In this document: positions 1 to 9,311 of the stretch, piece after piece
Position numbering within the stretch: position 1 is the stretch's first letter
How the letters are laid out: each line of letters starts with the position of its first letter
Origin: Paracoccaceae bacterium
Lineage (GTDB): Bacteria; Pseudomonadota; Alphaproteobacteria; Rhodobacterales; Rhodobacteraceae
Length of the DNA stretch: 33,260 nucleotides
Reading direction: 5' to 3'
NCBI GenBank assembly: GCA_029862205.1
Contig: JAOTXT010000049.1
Coordinates: 1 to 33,260, forward strand
The notes under the pieces: model-generated
What the model was told of the DNA's origin: nothing
The model's database searches: none
Seen by the model: the letters and a program-made list of their open reading frames with translations, nothing else
Position numbers and translations under genes: made by a program

Positions 1-897
1 CCAACCTTCTGCGACCTGCCAGCGGCGACCCTCGAGACCCTGGGCGATGCCCAGGTGGCGATCCTGGGCGCCGCGCACGGCACCCCCTACAACCCCGGCG
101 TGCCCAGCCACTCCGCCGGCGCGCCGGCGGCGCTGCGCAGCACGCTGGAGTGGTACGACACCAGGCGCGATCACATCGACATGGACCGGGGCGAGCCGCT
201 GATGGGCGCGACCCGGGCGGTCGATATCGGCGACGCGGATACGAACCCCGACGACACGGGCGCCGCCAATCGCGCCGCGATCGCTCAGGCGGTGGCGGCG
301 GTGCGCGCCCAGGGCGCGGTGCCGATCCTGCTCGGCGGCGACGATTCCGTGCCAATCCCCTTTTTCGAAGGCTTCGCGGGCGAGAATGTCTGGATCGTCC
401 AGGTCGATGCCCATATCGACTGGCGCGACGAGGTCGAGGGGGTGACCCACGGCTTCTCGTCCACCATGCGCCGCGCCTCCGAGATGGACCAGATCCAGGG
501 AATCGTGCAGATCGGCGCGCGCGGCATGGGCTCGGCCCGCGCCGGCGAGGTCGAGGTCGCGCGGAACTGGGGCGCGAAGTTATTCCCGATGCGCCAGATA
601 CATGCAGAGGGCCTAGGGTCTGCCCTGGAGGCGGTGCCCGAGGGCGCCAACATCATCCTGACCACGGACGTGGACGGGCTCGACCCGGCACTCTGCCCCG
701 CGGCGCTCAGCGCGGAGTTCGGAGGCATCGGTTACCAGCAAATGCTCGACATCATCGAGGGCTGCGGTGCGCGGGGCCGGATCGTCGGCGCGACCATGAT
801 CGAGTTCGTGCCCGAGCGCGACCCCCACGGTCTGGCCGCCAAGGCGGTGGCGCGCATTCTCTGCAACCTGATCGCCGAGATCGGCGCGGGCGGGTGA
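1..897 (+). CDS. Ureohydrolase (arginase/agmatinase family), 5' end outside window
   Basis: This is a Mn-dependent ureohydrolase, which would release urea from a guanidino compound such as agmatine or guanidinobutyrate; the substrate cannot be read from sequence. The frame is open from base 1, and the residues before the first possible start (GTG at 55) read like family sequence (PTFCDLP, then VAILGAAHGTPYNPG), so the true start lies upstream of the window. Metal-site motifs seen are GGDDSVPIP, VDAHIDW and TTDVDGLDPA. The usual His of the GGDHS motif is Asp here; as I remember, this GGDD variant recurs in a clade of alphaproteobacterial homologues, so it is probably not a lesion. It ends at TGA 895-897, convergent with the desaturase. 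The family assignment is firm and the substrate is open. Confidence 0.9.
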   Translation, partial: PTFCDLPAATLETLGDAQVAILGAAHGTPYNPGVPSHSAGAPAALRSTLEWYDTRRDHIDMDRGEPLMGATRAVDIGDADTNPDDTGAANRAAIAQAVAAVRAQGAVPILLGGDDSVPIPFFEGFAGENVWIVQVDAHIDWRDEVEGVTHGFSSTMRRASEMDQIQGIVQIGARGMGSARAGEVEVARNWGAKLFPMRQIHAEGLGSALEAVPEGANIILTTDVDGLDPALCPAALSAEFGGIGYQQMLDIIEGCGARGRIVGATMIEFVPERDPHGLAAKAVARILCNLIAEIGAGG

Positions 898-1011
898 GCC
901 GGCAAATGCCACCATATCTGTGGCGCGGGCTAATGTCCGGTGTGCGGACGGAGTTGCCGATGAACATGATGTTTCAGTCGCAGTTATCTGGCACCAACAC
1001 GTTGGGCGGGC

Positions 1012-2046
1012 TCAACAGCAAAGAGCCTCAACCTGAGAAAAAGATACCAGCCGTCTGCTTTTCTCATCCCACAGGTGCAATCGTGCGTTGGCAAGGCTTT
1101 GCCGGACCGTCATCCGGTTGCCGTCCGCAAGTTCTGTGTGATCGTGGAGCACTTCGGGCAGACGATAGAACGGGATCCGGCTGTAGAGATGGTGCACATG
1201 ATGAATGCCGATATTCGCGCTGAACCAGCGCAGCACCGAAGGCAGGACATAATGCGAGCTGCCATTCAGCGCAGCATCGTGCAACTGCCAGTGTTCATCC
1301 TTGTCCCATTGGGTGTGCTCGAATTGATGCTGCACATAGAACAGCCACATCCCGGCAGTTGCGGCAAGCAGGGTCGAGGGCAAAAATATCAGCAGAACCG
1401 GCATTAATCCGCCAAAGAAAATGATCACAGTCAGCCCGGCAAGGATCGCGAAATTGGTGCCCATCGCGCTGATCCAGTACTTTGCCTTCGCCATTAGTCC
1501 GAACGGCAGCCGGTTGGTAAGAAAGAACAGATACCCGGGCCCCAGGCCGAACAGGATGATCGGGTTGCGGTAGAGCCTGTACATCAGCCTGTGGAATGGC
1601 GTCAGCGCGCAATATTCTGAGACCGTGAGCGTATGGATGTCGCCTATCCCGCGCTTGCCGAGATTGCCAGAGCTCGAGTGGTGTGCCGAATGTGTGCGCC
1701 GCCAAACATCGTAAGGCGTCAACGTCAGAACACCTAACACCCGTCCGAGCCAGTCGCTGAAAGTCCTGTTCTTGAAGAACGCCCCATGCCCACAATCATG
1801 CTGGATGGCGAACAGCCGTAACAGGAATGCGGCATTGAGAATCGAAATCGCGAAGGTCAGCCAATAGCTGATCGAAAGGGACCACCACGCCAGACACCAC
1901 AACAGCACGAAGGGAACAATGCTCACAATCAGCTCGAATACGCTGCGGAGCTGATCAGGTTCGCGGTACTCGGAGAGTATCCTGACCCAATCGCGCGGAG
2001 CGCGCGTGTCGGGATGCGCCCGGGATGGGCCGGTAGAGTCAGTCAT
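1012..2046 (-). CDS. Membrane fatty acid desaturase
   Basis: This is an integral-membrane di-iron desaturase that would insert a cis double bond into acyl chains of membrane lipids. The three histidine boxes are all present: HDCGH (residues 83-87), HSAHH (119-123) and HHVHH (282-286), with hydrophobic spans at roughly 38-80 and 195-240. The length of 344 residues is normal for the family, and the DesA/delta-12-like arrangement fits, but regiospecificity cannot be read off. The ATG at 2046 has no clear Shine-Dalgarno sequence. Base composition is visibly less GC-rich than the neighbours, and a long REP-bearing spacer follows upstream of it, which hints at acquisition by transfer. It appears monocistronic and convergent with the ureohydrolase. 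Confidence 0.9.
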   Translation of the reverse strand: MTDSTGPSRAHPDTRAPRDWVRILSEYREPDQLRSVFELIVSIVPFVLLWCLAWWSLSISYWLTFAISILNAAFLLRLFAIQHDCGHGAFFKNRTFSDWLGRVLGVLTLTPYDVWRRTHSAHHSSSGNLGKRGIGDIHTLTVSEYCALTPFHRLMYRLYRNPIILFGLGPGYLFFLTNRLPFGLMAKAKYWISAMGTNFAILAGLTVIIFFGGLMPVLLIFLPSTLLAATAGMWLFYVQHQFEHTQWDKDEHWQLHDAALNGSSHYVLPSVLRWFSANIGIHHVHHLYSRIPFYRLPEVLHDHTELADGNRMTVRQSLANARLHLWDEKSRRLVSFSQVEALCC

Positions 2047-2315
2047 GCGCCTGCGTCATTTTCGTTGATTTCAAGTGGGATAAACTACTGGCCCGACATA
2101 GCAACGAATATTTCGTAACGGGTTGGGCGAACTGACCCATCACAGTTGGAAAGCGTTGTAGCAAGGCTCAATCTGCCGGAAAAAACTGCGTCGTTGTAAA
2201 ACCCGCGTTTGGGTCCGCTTCGGGCTCGAAGCCGACATCGGCAAATTCTACTGTTTCTAGATCTGCACCCACGGCCGGCGCCCAGACCCAAGGGCCGGCG
2301 TTTGGATGCACAGTC

Positions 2316-2386
2316 GTAGGGTGGGCTCGGCAGAGCCCACCGCGGCGGGCGCTCGGTTGATCGCGGGCTCGTTCGAGCCCACCCTT
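2316..2386. repeat. REP pair A (inverted, GTAG foot)
   Basis: The left element has the foot GTAG (2316-2319) and the hairpin GTGGGCTC/GAGCCCAC (2321-2340) with a 4-base loop. The right element is its inverted partner, stem GGGCTC/GAGCCC (2365-2380), with an eroded foot after it. Head-to-head pairs of this sort are typical of REP doublets mobilised by RAYT-type transposases. Confidence 0.75.
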
Positions 2387-2603
2387 GTCTCTTTGGAATC
2401 TGTCATGAGAGTGGTGGCAGGCGAGACCCCGGTCCACCTTGGGTTTCGAGCTCGTGGCGTAGCGTGGGGCTCGTCTGCCGAACGTCGCCCTTTCCTCGGC
2501 AAAGGGCTGGGCGTCCATGGCGGGTCTCCCTTTCGTTCGATGCGCCGAAATTAGCCAGATCGCACGCCGCCGGCCAGCAGAGCACGCCGCAAGACGCGCC
2601 GAT

Positions 2604-2677
2604 ATAGGGTGGGTGCTTTGCACCCACCGTTTGGTCGAAATCGGTTGCGCTTGGTGGGTGCTTCGCATCCACCCTAT
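2604..2677. repeat. REP pair B (inverted, ATAG foot)
   Basis: The left hairpin is GGTGGGTGC/GCACCCACC (2608-2628, 3-base loop) preceded by ATAG, a one-base variant of the GTAG foot. The right hairpin is GGTGGGTGC/GCATCCACC (2653-2673) followed by CTAT, with one wobble-type mismatch. It has the same architecture as the other pairs but a different stem sequence. Confidence 0.75.
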
Positions 2678-2769
2678 AGCGCGTTGCGCGGGATGGCGCG
2701 GGAGCGCACGCCAACCGTTAATTGACGGTTAATCGCGCGAAAAACGAATTGGCTTCAATATCTTAGAAA

Positions 2770-2789
2770 GGCTCTCACATGTGAGAGCC
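2770..2789 (-). terminator. Likely intrinsic terminator of the M20 amidohydrolase gene
   Basis: This is a perfect 20-base palindrome, GGCTCTCACATGTGAGAGCC, two bases beyond the stop codon of the minus-strand M20 gene. On that strand it is followed by a short T-rich run (TTTCT). The 16-base core CTCTCACATGTGAGAG recurs just after the oxidase gene at 23583. Confidence 0.6.
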
Positions 2790-2791
2790 CC

Positions 2792-3967
2792 TCATTCCCC
2801 CGCCGGCATCGCGGTCTCGGCCAGCTTGGCCCAGAACGAGACCCCGTAGGGGATCGCCTCGTCGTTGAAGTCGTATTCCGGGTGATGGACCATCTGGGTC
2901 TCGCCGTTGCCGAGCCAGATCATGGCGCCGGGCCGCTCGTTCAGCATGTAGGAGAAATCCTCGCCCCCCATCAGCGGCGGCTGGTTCTGGTCCACCCCGT
3001 CCTCCAGCGCCACGGTCTCGGCCACGCCGGCCGCGAACGCGGTCTCGGCCTCGCTGTTCACGGTCACCGGATAGCCCCCCAGGAATTGCAGATCGATCTT
3101 CGCGTCGAAGGCCGCGGCCAGCCCATCCGCCATCGCCTGGAACCGGGTCTTGACCACGTCGCGCACCTCGTCCTTCAGCGTGCGGATCGTGCCCTTCATA
3201 TGGACCGTCTGCGGGATCACGTTGAAAGCGTCACCCCCGGTATGGAGCGAGGTGATCGACAGCACCGCGGATTCGATCGGGTCCACATTGCGGGCGACGA
3301 TCGACTGAACCCCCTGCATCAGCTGCGCGGCCACCAGCGTCGTGTCGATGCAGTCATGCGGCTTGGCCGCGTGGCCGCCCTTGCCCACGATATCGATAGT
3401 GAACTGGGTTGTCGCCGCCATGGTTGGCCCGGGCCGGATTGCAAACGTGCCGACCGGGATGCCTGGGGCGTTGTGCATCCCGAAGACCTGCTGGACGCCG
3501 AAGCGTTCCATCAAACCGTCCTTGACCATCTCGTTGCCGCCACCGCCGCCCTCCTCGGCTGGCTGGAAGATCATCACCGCGGTGCCGTCGAAGTTGCGGG
3601 TCTCGGAGAGGTATTTTGCAGCTCCCAGCAGCATCGCGGTGTGCCCGTCATGGCCGCAGGCATGCATCTTGCCCGGCACTTTCGAGGCGTGGGGCAGGCC
3701 GGTCTTCTCGTCGATCGGCAGGGCGTCCATGTCGGCGCGCATGCCAACGACCTTGCCCGAGCCGTTGCCGCGGCCCCGGATCACGCCCACGACGCCGGTT
3801 TGGCCGATCCCCTCGACCACCTCGTCGACGCCAAAATCGCGCAGCTTTTCGGCCACGACCCCGGCGGTGCGGTGGACGTCGAACAGCAATTCCGGGTTCT
3901 CGTGGATATCGCGGCGCCAGGCGGTCACTTCGTCGTGCAGGTCGGCGATGCGGTTGATGATGGGCAT
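2792..3967 (-). CDS. M20 family amidohydrolase (hippurate hydrolase / N-acyl amino acid hydrolase type)
   Basis: This zinc metallohydrolase of the M20D group would cleave N-acyl or N-aroyl amino acids to the free amino acid. Motifs: RADMDALP (residues 78-84), HACGHDGHT (102-110), PAEEG (137-141) with the catalytic Glu, MHN near 165, GKGGHAAKPH of the lid domain, and a C-terminal GGEDFSYML. The length of 391 residues is typical. ATG 3967 is preceded by GGGGAG at good spacing. It lies 19 bases downstream of argE on the same strand, so the two are probably co-transcribed, and it is divergent from the peptide importer. That context suggests handling of imported acylated amino acids or small peptides. 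HipO, carboxypeptidase and IAA-amino-acid hydrolase cannot be told apart by sequence. Confidence 0.92.
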   Translation of the reverse strand: MPIINRIADLHDEVTAWRRDIHENPELLFDVHRTAGVVAEKLRDFGVDEVVEGIGQTGVVGVIRGRGNGSGKVVGMRADMDALPIDEKTGLPHASKVPGKMHACGHDGHTAMLLGAAKYLSETRNFDGTAVMIFQPAEEGGGGGNEMVKDGLMERFGVQQVFGMHNAPGIPVGTFAIRPGPTMAATTQFTIDIVGKGGHAAKPHDCIDTTLVAAQLMQGVQSIVARNVDPIESAVLSITSLHTGGDAFNVIPQTVHMKGTIRTLKDEVRDVVKTRFQAMADGLAAAFDAKIDLQFLGGYPVTVNSEAETAFAAGVAETVALEDGVDQNQPPLMGGEDFSYMLNERPGAMIWLGNGETQMVHHPEYDFNDEAIPYGVSFWAKLAETAMPAGE

Positions 3968-3986
3968 GGAAAGCTCCCCGCTTGGG

Positions 3987-5165
3987 TCAGGTGCTGAGTG
4001 TCTGGATCAGCCGGCGCATGAATGCCTCGCCGGCCTCGAACTGGCTGATCTCGATGAATTCGTCTGCCTGGTGCGCCTGCTCGATCGAGCCTGGGCCCAC
4101 GACACAGGTGGAATAGCCGCCTTCGTTCTGGAAATGGCCGGCCTCGGTGCCATAGGAGACCGCATGCTCGCCATTGTCGCCGGTAAGCTGGCGGGCCAGG
4201 CGTTCGGCCTCGCCGTCCGTCTCCTTGCGGCAGCCCGGCGCCAGCAGGCGGACGTCGATCTCGATCCCGGTCTGCGGCCGGACGGCCTGCATCTGGGCCT
4301 GGACCCGGTCGCATTCGGCGCGGTAGCGGTCGAACCAGTCCTGGCCGTCCTCGGTGGGCAGGCAGCGGATATCGCTTGAGAACCAGCAATCTTTGGCGGT
4401 GATGTTGCCGGCCGTGCCGCCCTCGATCAGGCCGTTGTGCAGCGTCGTGTAGGGCGGCGTGAACAGCCGCTCCGGCGCGTCCGGGGGCAGGGCCTCGGCA
4501 GCCAGCCGGTTCTCGTCCATGCGCTCGGAGTGCCAGTTGATCAGCTTGGCCGCGTTCATCACCGCCGAGACGCCGGTATGGACAAGGCTGGAATGGACCT
4601 CATAGCCCCGCACCCGGGTCGTCAGGCTGCAGCCGCCCTTGTGCTGGGTCACCACCTTCATGCGCGTCGGCTCGCCCACGAAGACCGCCGAGGCTTTCGG
4701 CAGGGTCTGGACCATCTCGTCGATTAGATACGGCACCCCTTGATGACCGACCTCCTCGTCATAGGACAGCGCGATCTGGATCGGGCGCTTCAATCCCGTC
4801 TTCAGCATGTCGGGCACCAGCGCCAGGCCCAGCGCGTTGAACCCCTTCATGTCGCAGGTGCCCCGGCCATAGAGCTTGCCGTCGCGCTCGGTCAGAACGA
4901 AGGGATCGGTCGACCAGGTCTGCCCGTCGATTGGGACCACATCCGTGTGGCCCGACAGCACGACCCCGCCGGGCGCGTCCGGGCCGACCTGGGCATAGAG
5001 GTTGGCCTTCGGCTCGATCGGGCTCTCGACGATCCGGCTCTCGATCCCATGGCCAGCAAGGTAGTCACGAACAAATCCGATCAAATCGAGGTTGGACTCG
5101 CGCGAAACAGTGGGGAAGGCGACCAACTTGGCCAGCATCTCGCGCGCGGTGTAGTGATCTCCCAT
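3987..5165 (-). CDS. argE: Acetylornithine deacetylase (ArgE, M20A)
   Basis: ArgE hydrolyses N-acetylornithine to ornithine and acetate in arginine synthesis; the family also accepts other N-acyl amino acids. Metal-site motifs: SGHTDVVP (His73, Asp75), RGTCDMKGF (Asp105), YDEEVGHQG (catalytic Glu and ligand at 137-138), TEAGHFQ, and a C-terminal His in SIEQAHQADEF. The 392-residue length fits. ATG 5165 lies downstream of a GGGAGG at somewhat long spacing. It is the upstream gene of a probable two-gene operon with the M20D hydrolase and is divergent from the ABC importer. No other arginine-synthesis gene lies nearby, so the protein may serve catabolism of acylated amino acids rather than biosynthesis. 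Confidence 0.87.
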   Translation of the reverse strand: MGDHYTAREMLAKLVAFPTVSRESNLDLIGFVRDYLAGHGIESRIVESPIEPKANLYAQVGPDAPGGVVLSGHTDVVPIDGQTWSTDPFVLTERDGKLYGRGTCDMKGFNALGLALVPDMLKTGLKRPIQIALSYDEEVGHQGVPYLIDEMVQTLPKASAVFVGEPTRMKVVTQHKGGCSLTTRVRGYEVHSSLVHTGVSAVMNAAKLINWHSERMDENRLAAEALPPDAPERLFTPPYTTLHNGLIEGGTAGNITAKDCWFSSDIRCLPTEDGQDWFDRYRAECDRVQAQMQAVRPQTGIEIDVRLLAPGCRKETDGEAERLARQLTGDNGEHAVSYGTEAGHFQNEGGYSTCVVGPGSIEQAHQADEFIEISQFEAGEAFMRRLIQTLST

Positions 5166-5379
5166 GCCCCAGGGCCTCCCAGACGGCGGATCGGTTTTGG
5201 ACGCTGTTCCCAGGCCTTACTTGCGCGTCCTTTCCCCAAGGTCAAGCTGCCCCTGCATCAGCAAGCGGTTGAACGCAGTCACGAAAACTTGCTGTTGCGG
5301 TGCCCTGCAAGATGGGTTTCTTATGGTCGCCCGATGGCCGCGCAGAAGGGCCACGTGAGAAAAATGACAGGGAGGTGGC

Positions 5380-6406
5380 GTGGACGCACCCGCGATCACC
5401 GATTCGAAGGCCCCGGTCCTTGAGGTCCAGGGGCTGAGGACGGTCTTCCACACGTCGGAGGGCATGATACACGCCGTGAACGGCGTGAGCTTCTATCTGC
5501 GCGCCGGCGAGTTGGTCGGCGTCGTCGGCGAGTCAGGCTCCGGCAAGTCGGTGACCATGATGTCGCTGATGAAGCTGTTGCCCGAGCCCCCGGCCGAGAT
5601 CGTCGGCGGCTCTGCCCTGCTGGAAGGGCGCGATCTGCTGCGGCTCGAACCGAGTGCCCTGCGCCATGTGCGCGGCGGGGAGATCGGGTTCGTGTTCCAA
5701 GACCCGATGACCTCGCTCAATCCGGTCTTCACCATTGGCTACCAATTGACCGAGCCCCTGCGCGAGCATCTGGGCATGAGCAGATCGGAGGCCCGCGCCC
5801 GCGCGATCGATCTGCTAAGCTTGGTCGGCATCCCCACGCCCGAGGAGCGGCTGAACGACTTCCCGCATCAATTCTCGGGCGGGATGCGTCAGCGGGTGAT
5901 GATCGCCATCGCGCTCGCATGCGACCCGAAAGTCCTGATTGCCGACGAGCCGACCACGGCACTGGACGTGACCATCCAGGCGCAGATCCTGGAATTGGTG
6001 AAGTCGCTGCGCCAGGAGCTGGGCATGGGGATCGTCTGGATCACCCATGATCTTGGCGTCGTTGCCGGGATCGCCGACCGGGTGATGGTGATGTATGGGG
6101 GCCTCGTGGTCGAACATGCGCGGGTCTCGGAGCTCTACGCGCGGCCGATGCATCCCTACACGCGGGCGCTGTTGGAGACCCTGCCTAGCCTTGACGGCAC
6201 CCGTTCCGACCGCCTGCGATCGATTGCCGGTCAGCCGCCGCATATGACGCAAGCACCAAGCGCTTGCCCTTTCGCGCCGCGCTGCACCCATGTGCACGAC
6301 CGGTGTCTGGCCGAGAACCCGCCGCTGGTCGAGGCGGCCCCGGGCCATGACGTTGCCTGCTGGTGGCGCCCGCCGGAGCAAGTCTCCGAGAGCGAGGTCA
6401 ACGCCG

Positions 6407-6414
<8 letters not shown>
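5380..6414 (+). CDS. Peptide-type ABC transporter ATPase 1 (DppD/OppD family)
   Basis: This is the first cytoplasmic ATPase of an oligopeptide/dipeptide-type importer. Walker A GESGSGKS (residues 50-57), Q-loop Gln107, signature FSGGM (165-169) and Walker B with DE at 189-190 are intact. The C-terminal oligopeptide-ATPase extension with its cysteine-bearing motif ([14 protein letters not shown]) is present; in relatives this region binds an iron-sulphur cluster. The start is GTG at 5380, with AGGGAGG just upstream. It overlaps the next gene by 8 bases, so translation is probably coupled. It is the first gene of a five-gene run and is divergent from argE across about 210 bases, which must carry both promoters. 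Confidence 0.94.
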
Positions 6415-7399
<985 letters not shown>

Positions 7400-7550
7400 G
7401 GGGACCCACAGCGATGCCGTTTGAGAACCCGGACCAGGCATTGCCGCAGCCCGCGGAGCATATTGCGCCGCGCGGACTGCTGACCATTCCGGCCCGGACT
7501 TCCTTTCCCGAATTCGGGATCGGGGTCCATTCAACAAAGGGAGATAACCC

Positions 7551-9257
7551 ATGAAACTTTCCAGGAAGTATTTGCTGGCCGCCGCCGCGGGCGCGCTGTT
7601 GGCATCACCGGCGCTGGCGGCCGAGCGTGGAGCAGACGGCCAGGTCAACATCCTCTACTGGCAGGCGCCATCGACCCAGAACCCGTACCTATCGGGCGGC
7701 ACCAAGGACATCGAGAGTTCCTCGCTTGTGCTCGAGCCTCTGGCCAACTACGACCCTGCCGGTGAAATGCTGCCGACCCTGGCGGTGGAGATCCCGACGC
7801 TCGACAATGGCGGCGTCTCGGAGGATCTGACATCGATCACCTGGAAGCTGAAGCAGGGCGTCGTTTGGTCGGATGGCACGCCGTTCACGGCGGCGGACGT
7901 AGTCTTCTCGGCCGAGTATTGCCTGCACCCGGAAGGGGGCTGCAACGCGACGCCCAAATTCGCGGATGTGACCAGCGTCGAGGCAATTGACGATCACACC
8001 GTCAAGATCACGTTCGGGGTTGCCAAGCCCTTCCCCTATGGCCCGTTCGTCGGCAACGACTCGCCGATCATCCAGAAGGCCCAGTTCGAGAGCTGCATCG
8101 GCGCGAAGGCTCCGGAATGCACGACCGAGAACTTTGGCCCGATCGGCACCGGCCCGTTCATGGTGAAAGACTTCAAGGCGAATGACACGATTCAGTATGT
8201 CATGAACGAGACGTATCGCGAGGAAGGGAAGCCGCATTTCTCGTCGGTTCTGTTCAAAGGTGGTGGTGACGCGGCCGCGGCGGCCCGTTCCGTGCTGGAG
8301 ACGGGTGAGTTCGACTATGCCTGGAACCTGCAGGTCGAGCCCGAGATTCTCAGCCAGATGGAATCCGCCGGCAAGGGTAAGGTGATCGCCGCCTTCGGCC
8401 CCTCGGTCGAGCGTTTGATGATCAACAAGACCAACCCCGACCCGGCGCTGGGCGACGAGCGCGGCACGGTCAAGCATCCGCATCCGTTCCTGACCGACGC
8501 CAAGGTCGTGCGCGCGCTTTCGCTGGCGATCGAGCGCGAGATCCTGGTCGAAGCCGGCTATGGCGCAGCGGGCAAGGTGACCTGCAACGTGCTGCCGGCG
8601 CCCAATGCCTATGCCTCGACCAACAACGACTGGTGTAAAACCCAGGACGTCGAGCAGGCCAAGGCGCTGCTGGACGAAGCAGGCTGGAACGATACCGACG
8701 GCGATGGCGTCCGTGAAAAGGACGGTGTGAAGCTTTCGGTTATCTACCAGACATCGACCAACTCGGTCCGTCAGGGCACCCAGGCGCTGATCAAGCAGAT
8801 GTGGGCGGAAATCGGCGTGGAAACCGAGCTGAAGAACATTTCGGCGTCGGTCTTCTTCGGTGGCGACCAGTCCAGCCCGGACACGTTCCAGAAGTTCTTC
8901 GCGGACATCGAGATGTACACGAACAACTTCAACGGCACCGATCCGGAAGCCTATATGGGCTCGTGGACCTGCAAGCAGATCCCATCGCCGGAGAACCAGT
9001 GGGTGGCCAACAACATGCCGCGCTACTGCAACGCGGAATATGACGCGCTGGTGGCCAAATACGCCATCACGGCCGAGCCGGCCGAGCGTCAGGCCATCGC
9101 CAAGAAGTTGAACGACATGCTGATGGAAGACGGTGCGATCGTGCCGCTGATCCACCGCGGTCGGGTCGCTGCCCACTCCAACGCGCTTGGTGGTGTCGAT
9201 ATGACCGCCTGGGACAGCGAAATCCACAACATCGAAAACTGGTATCGCGTCAAGTGA
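7551..9257 (+). CDS. Periplasmic substrate-binding protein of the ABC importer (family 5)
   Basis: This solute-binding protein of the peptide/nickel family 5 would bind the substrate in the periplasm and deliver it to the permeases. A clear signal peptide occupies residues 1-24 (basic start, AAAAGALLASPALA, cleavage after ALA). Family features follow: ILYWQAPSTQNPYLSGG, then SITWKLKQGVVWSDGTPFTAADVVFS, and GPIGTGPF. At 568 residues it is slightly longer than DppA. ATG 7551 has GGGAG at good spacing. A perfect 12-base palindrome, CCCGAATTCGGG (7507-7518), lies 33 bases upstream and could be an operator or hairpin. A strong hairpin follows the gene. The neighbouring acyl-amino-acid hydrolases suggest peptides or derivatised amino acids as substrates, which is inference. 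Confidence 0.94.
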   Translation: MKLSRKYLLAAAAGALLASPALAAERGADGQVNILYWQAPSTQNPYLSGGTKDIESSSLVLEPLANYDPAGEMLPTLAVEIPTLDNGGVSEDLTSITWKLKQGVVWSDGTPFTAADVVFSAEYCLHPEGGCNATPKFADVTSVEAIDDHTVKITFGVAKPFPYGPFVGNDSPIIQKAQFESCIGAKAPECTTENFGPIGTGPFMVKDFKANDTIQYVMNETYREEGKPHFSSVLFKGGGDAAAAARSVLETGEFDYAWNLQVEPEILSQMESAGKGKVIAAFGPSVERLMINKTNPDPALGDERGTVKHPHPFLTDAKVVRALSLAIEREILVEAGYGAAGKVTCNVLPAPNAYASTNNDWCKTQDVEQAKALLDEAGWNDTDGDGVREKDGVKLSVIYQTSTNSVRQGTQALIKQMWAEIGVETELKNISASVFFGGDQSSPDTFQKFFADIEMYTNNFNGTDPEAYMGSWTCKQIPSPENQWVANNMPRYCNAEYDALVAKYAITAEPAERQAIAKKLNDMLMEDGAIVPLIHRGRVAAHSNALGGVDMTAWDSEIHNIENWYRVK

Positions 9258-9266
9258 TGCTGATCC

Positions 9267-9288
9267 GGGCGGCGCTTCGGCGCCGCCC
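9267..9288 (+). terminator. Stem-loop between binding-protein and permease genes
   Basis: Perfect 9-base arms GGGCGGCGC/GCGCCGCCC close a TTCG tetraloop, followed only by TTCCCCTT. It sits 10 bases after the binding-protein stop and 23 before the permease start. Such hairpins commonly protect the upstream message or cause partial termination, so the binding protein is made in excess. Confidence 0.65.
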
Positions 9289-9311
9289 TTCCCCTTAATC
9301 GACGGGCGCGG

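Larger units (their letters stand above)
2047..2791. other. Gene-free stretch of about 740 bases with two REP pairs and a terminator
   Basis: I find no convincing gene here. Open frames on both strands are low-complexity or run through REP hairpins, and none has family motifs with a ribosome binding site. The stretch holds two inverted REP pairs (2316-2386 and 2604-2677) and a perfect palindrome just beyond the M20 gene. The desaturase promoter must lie in its left part, but I cannot place boxes with confidence. Confidence 0.6.

Noticed and set aside
2168-2668. 166-codon minus-strand frame in the gene-free stretch
   Set aside because: It runs through REP hairpins, has no ribosome site and no motif, and its composition is not gene-like.
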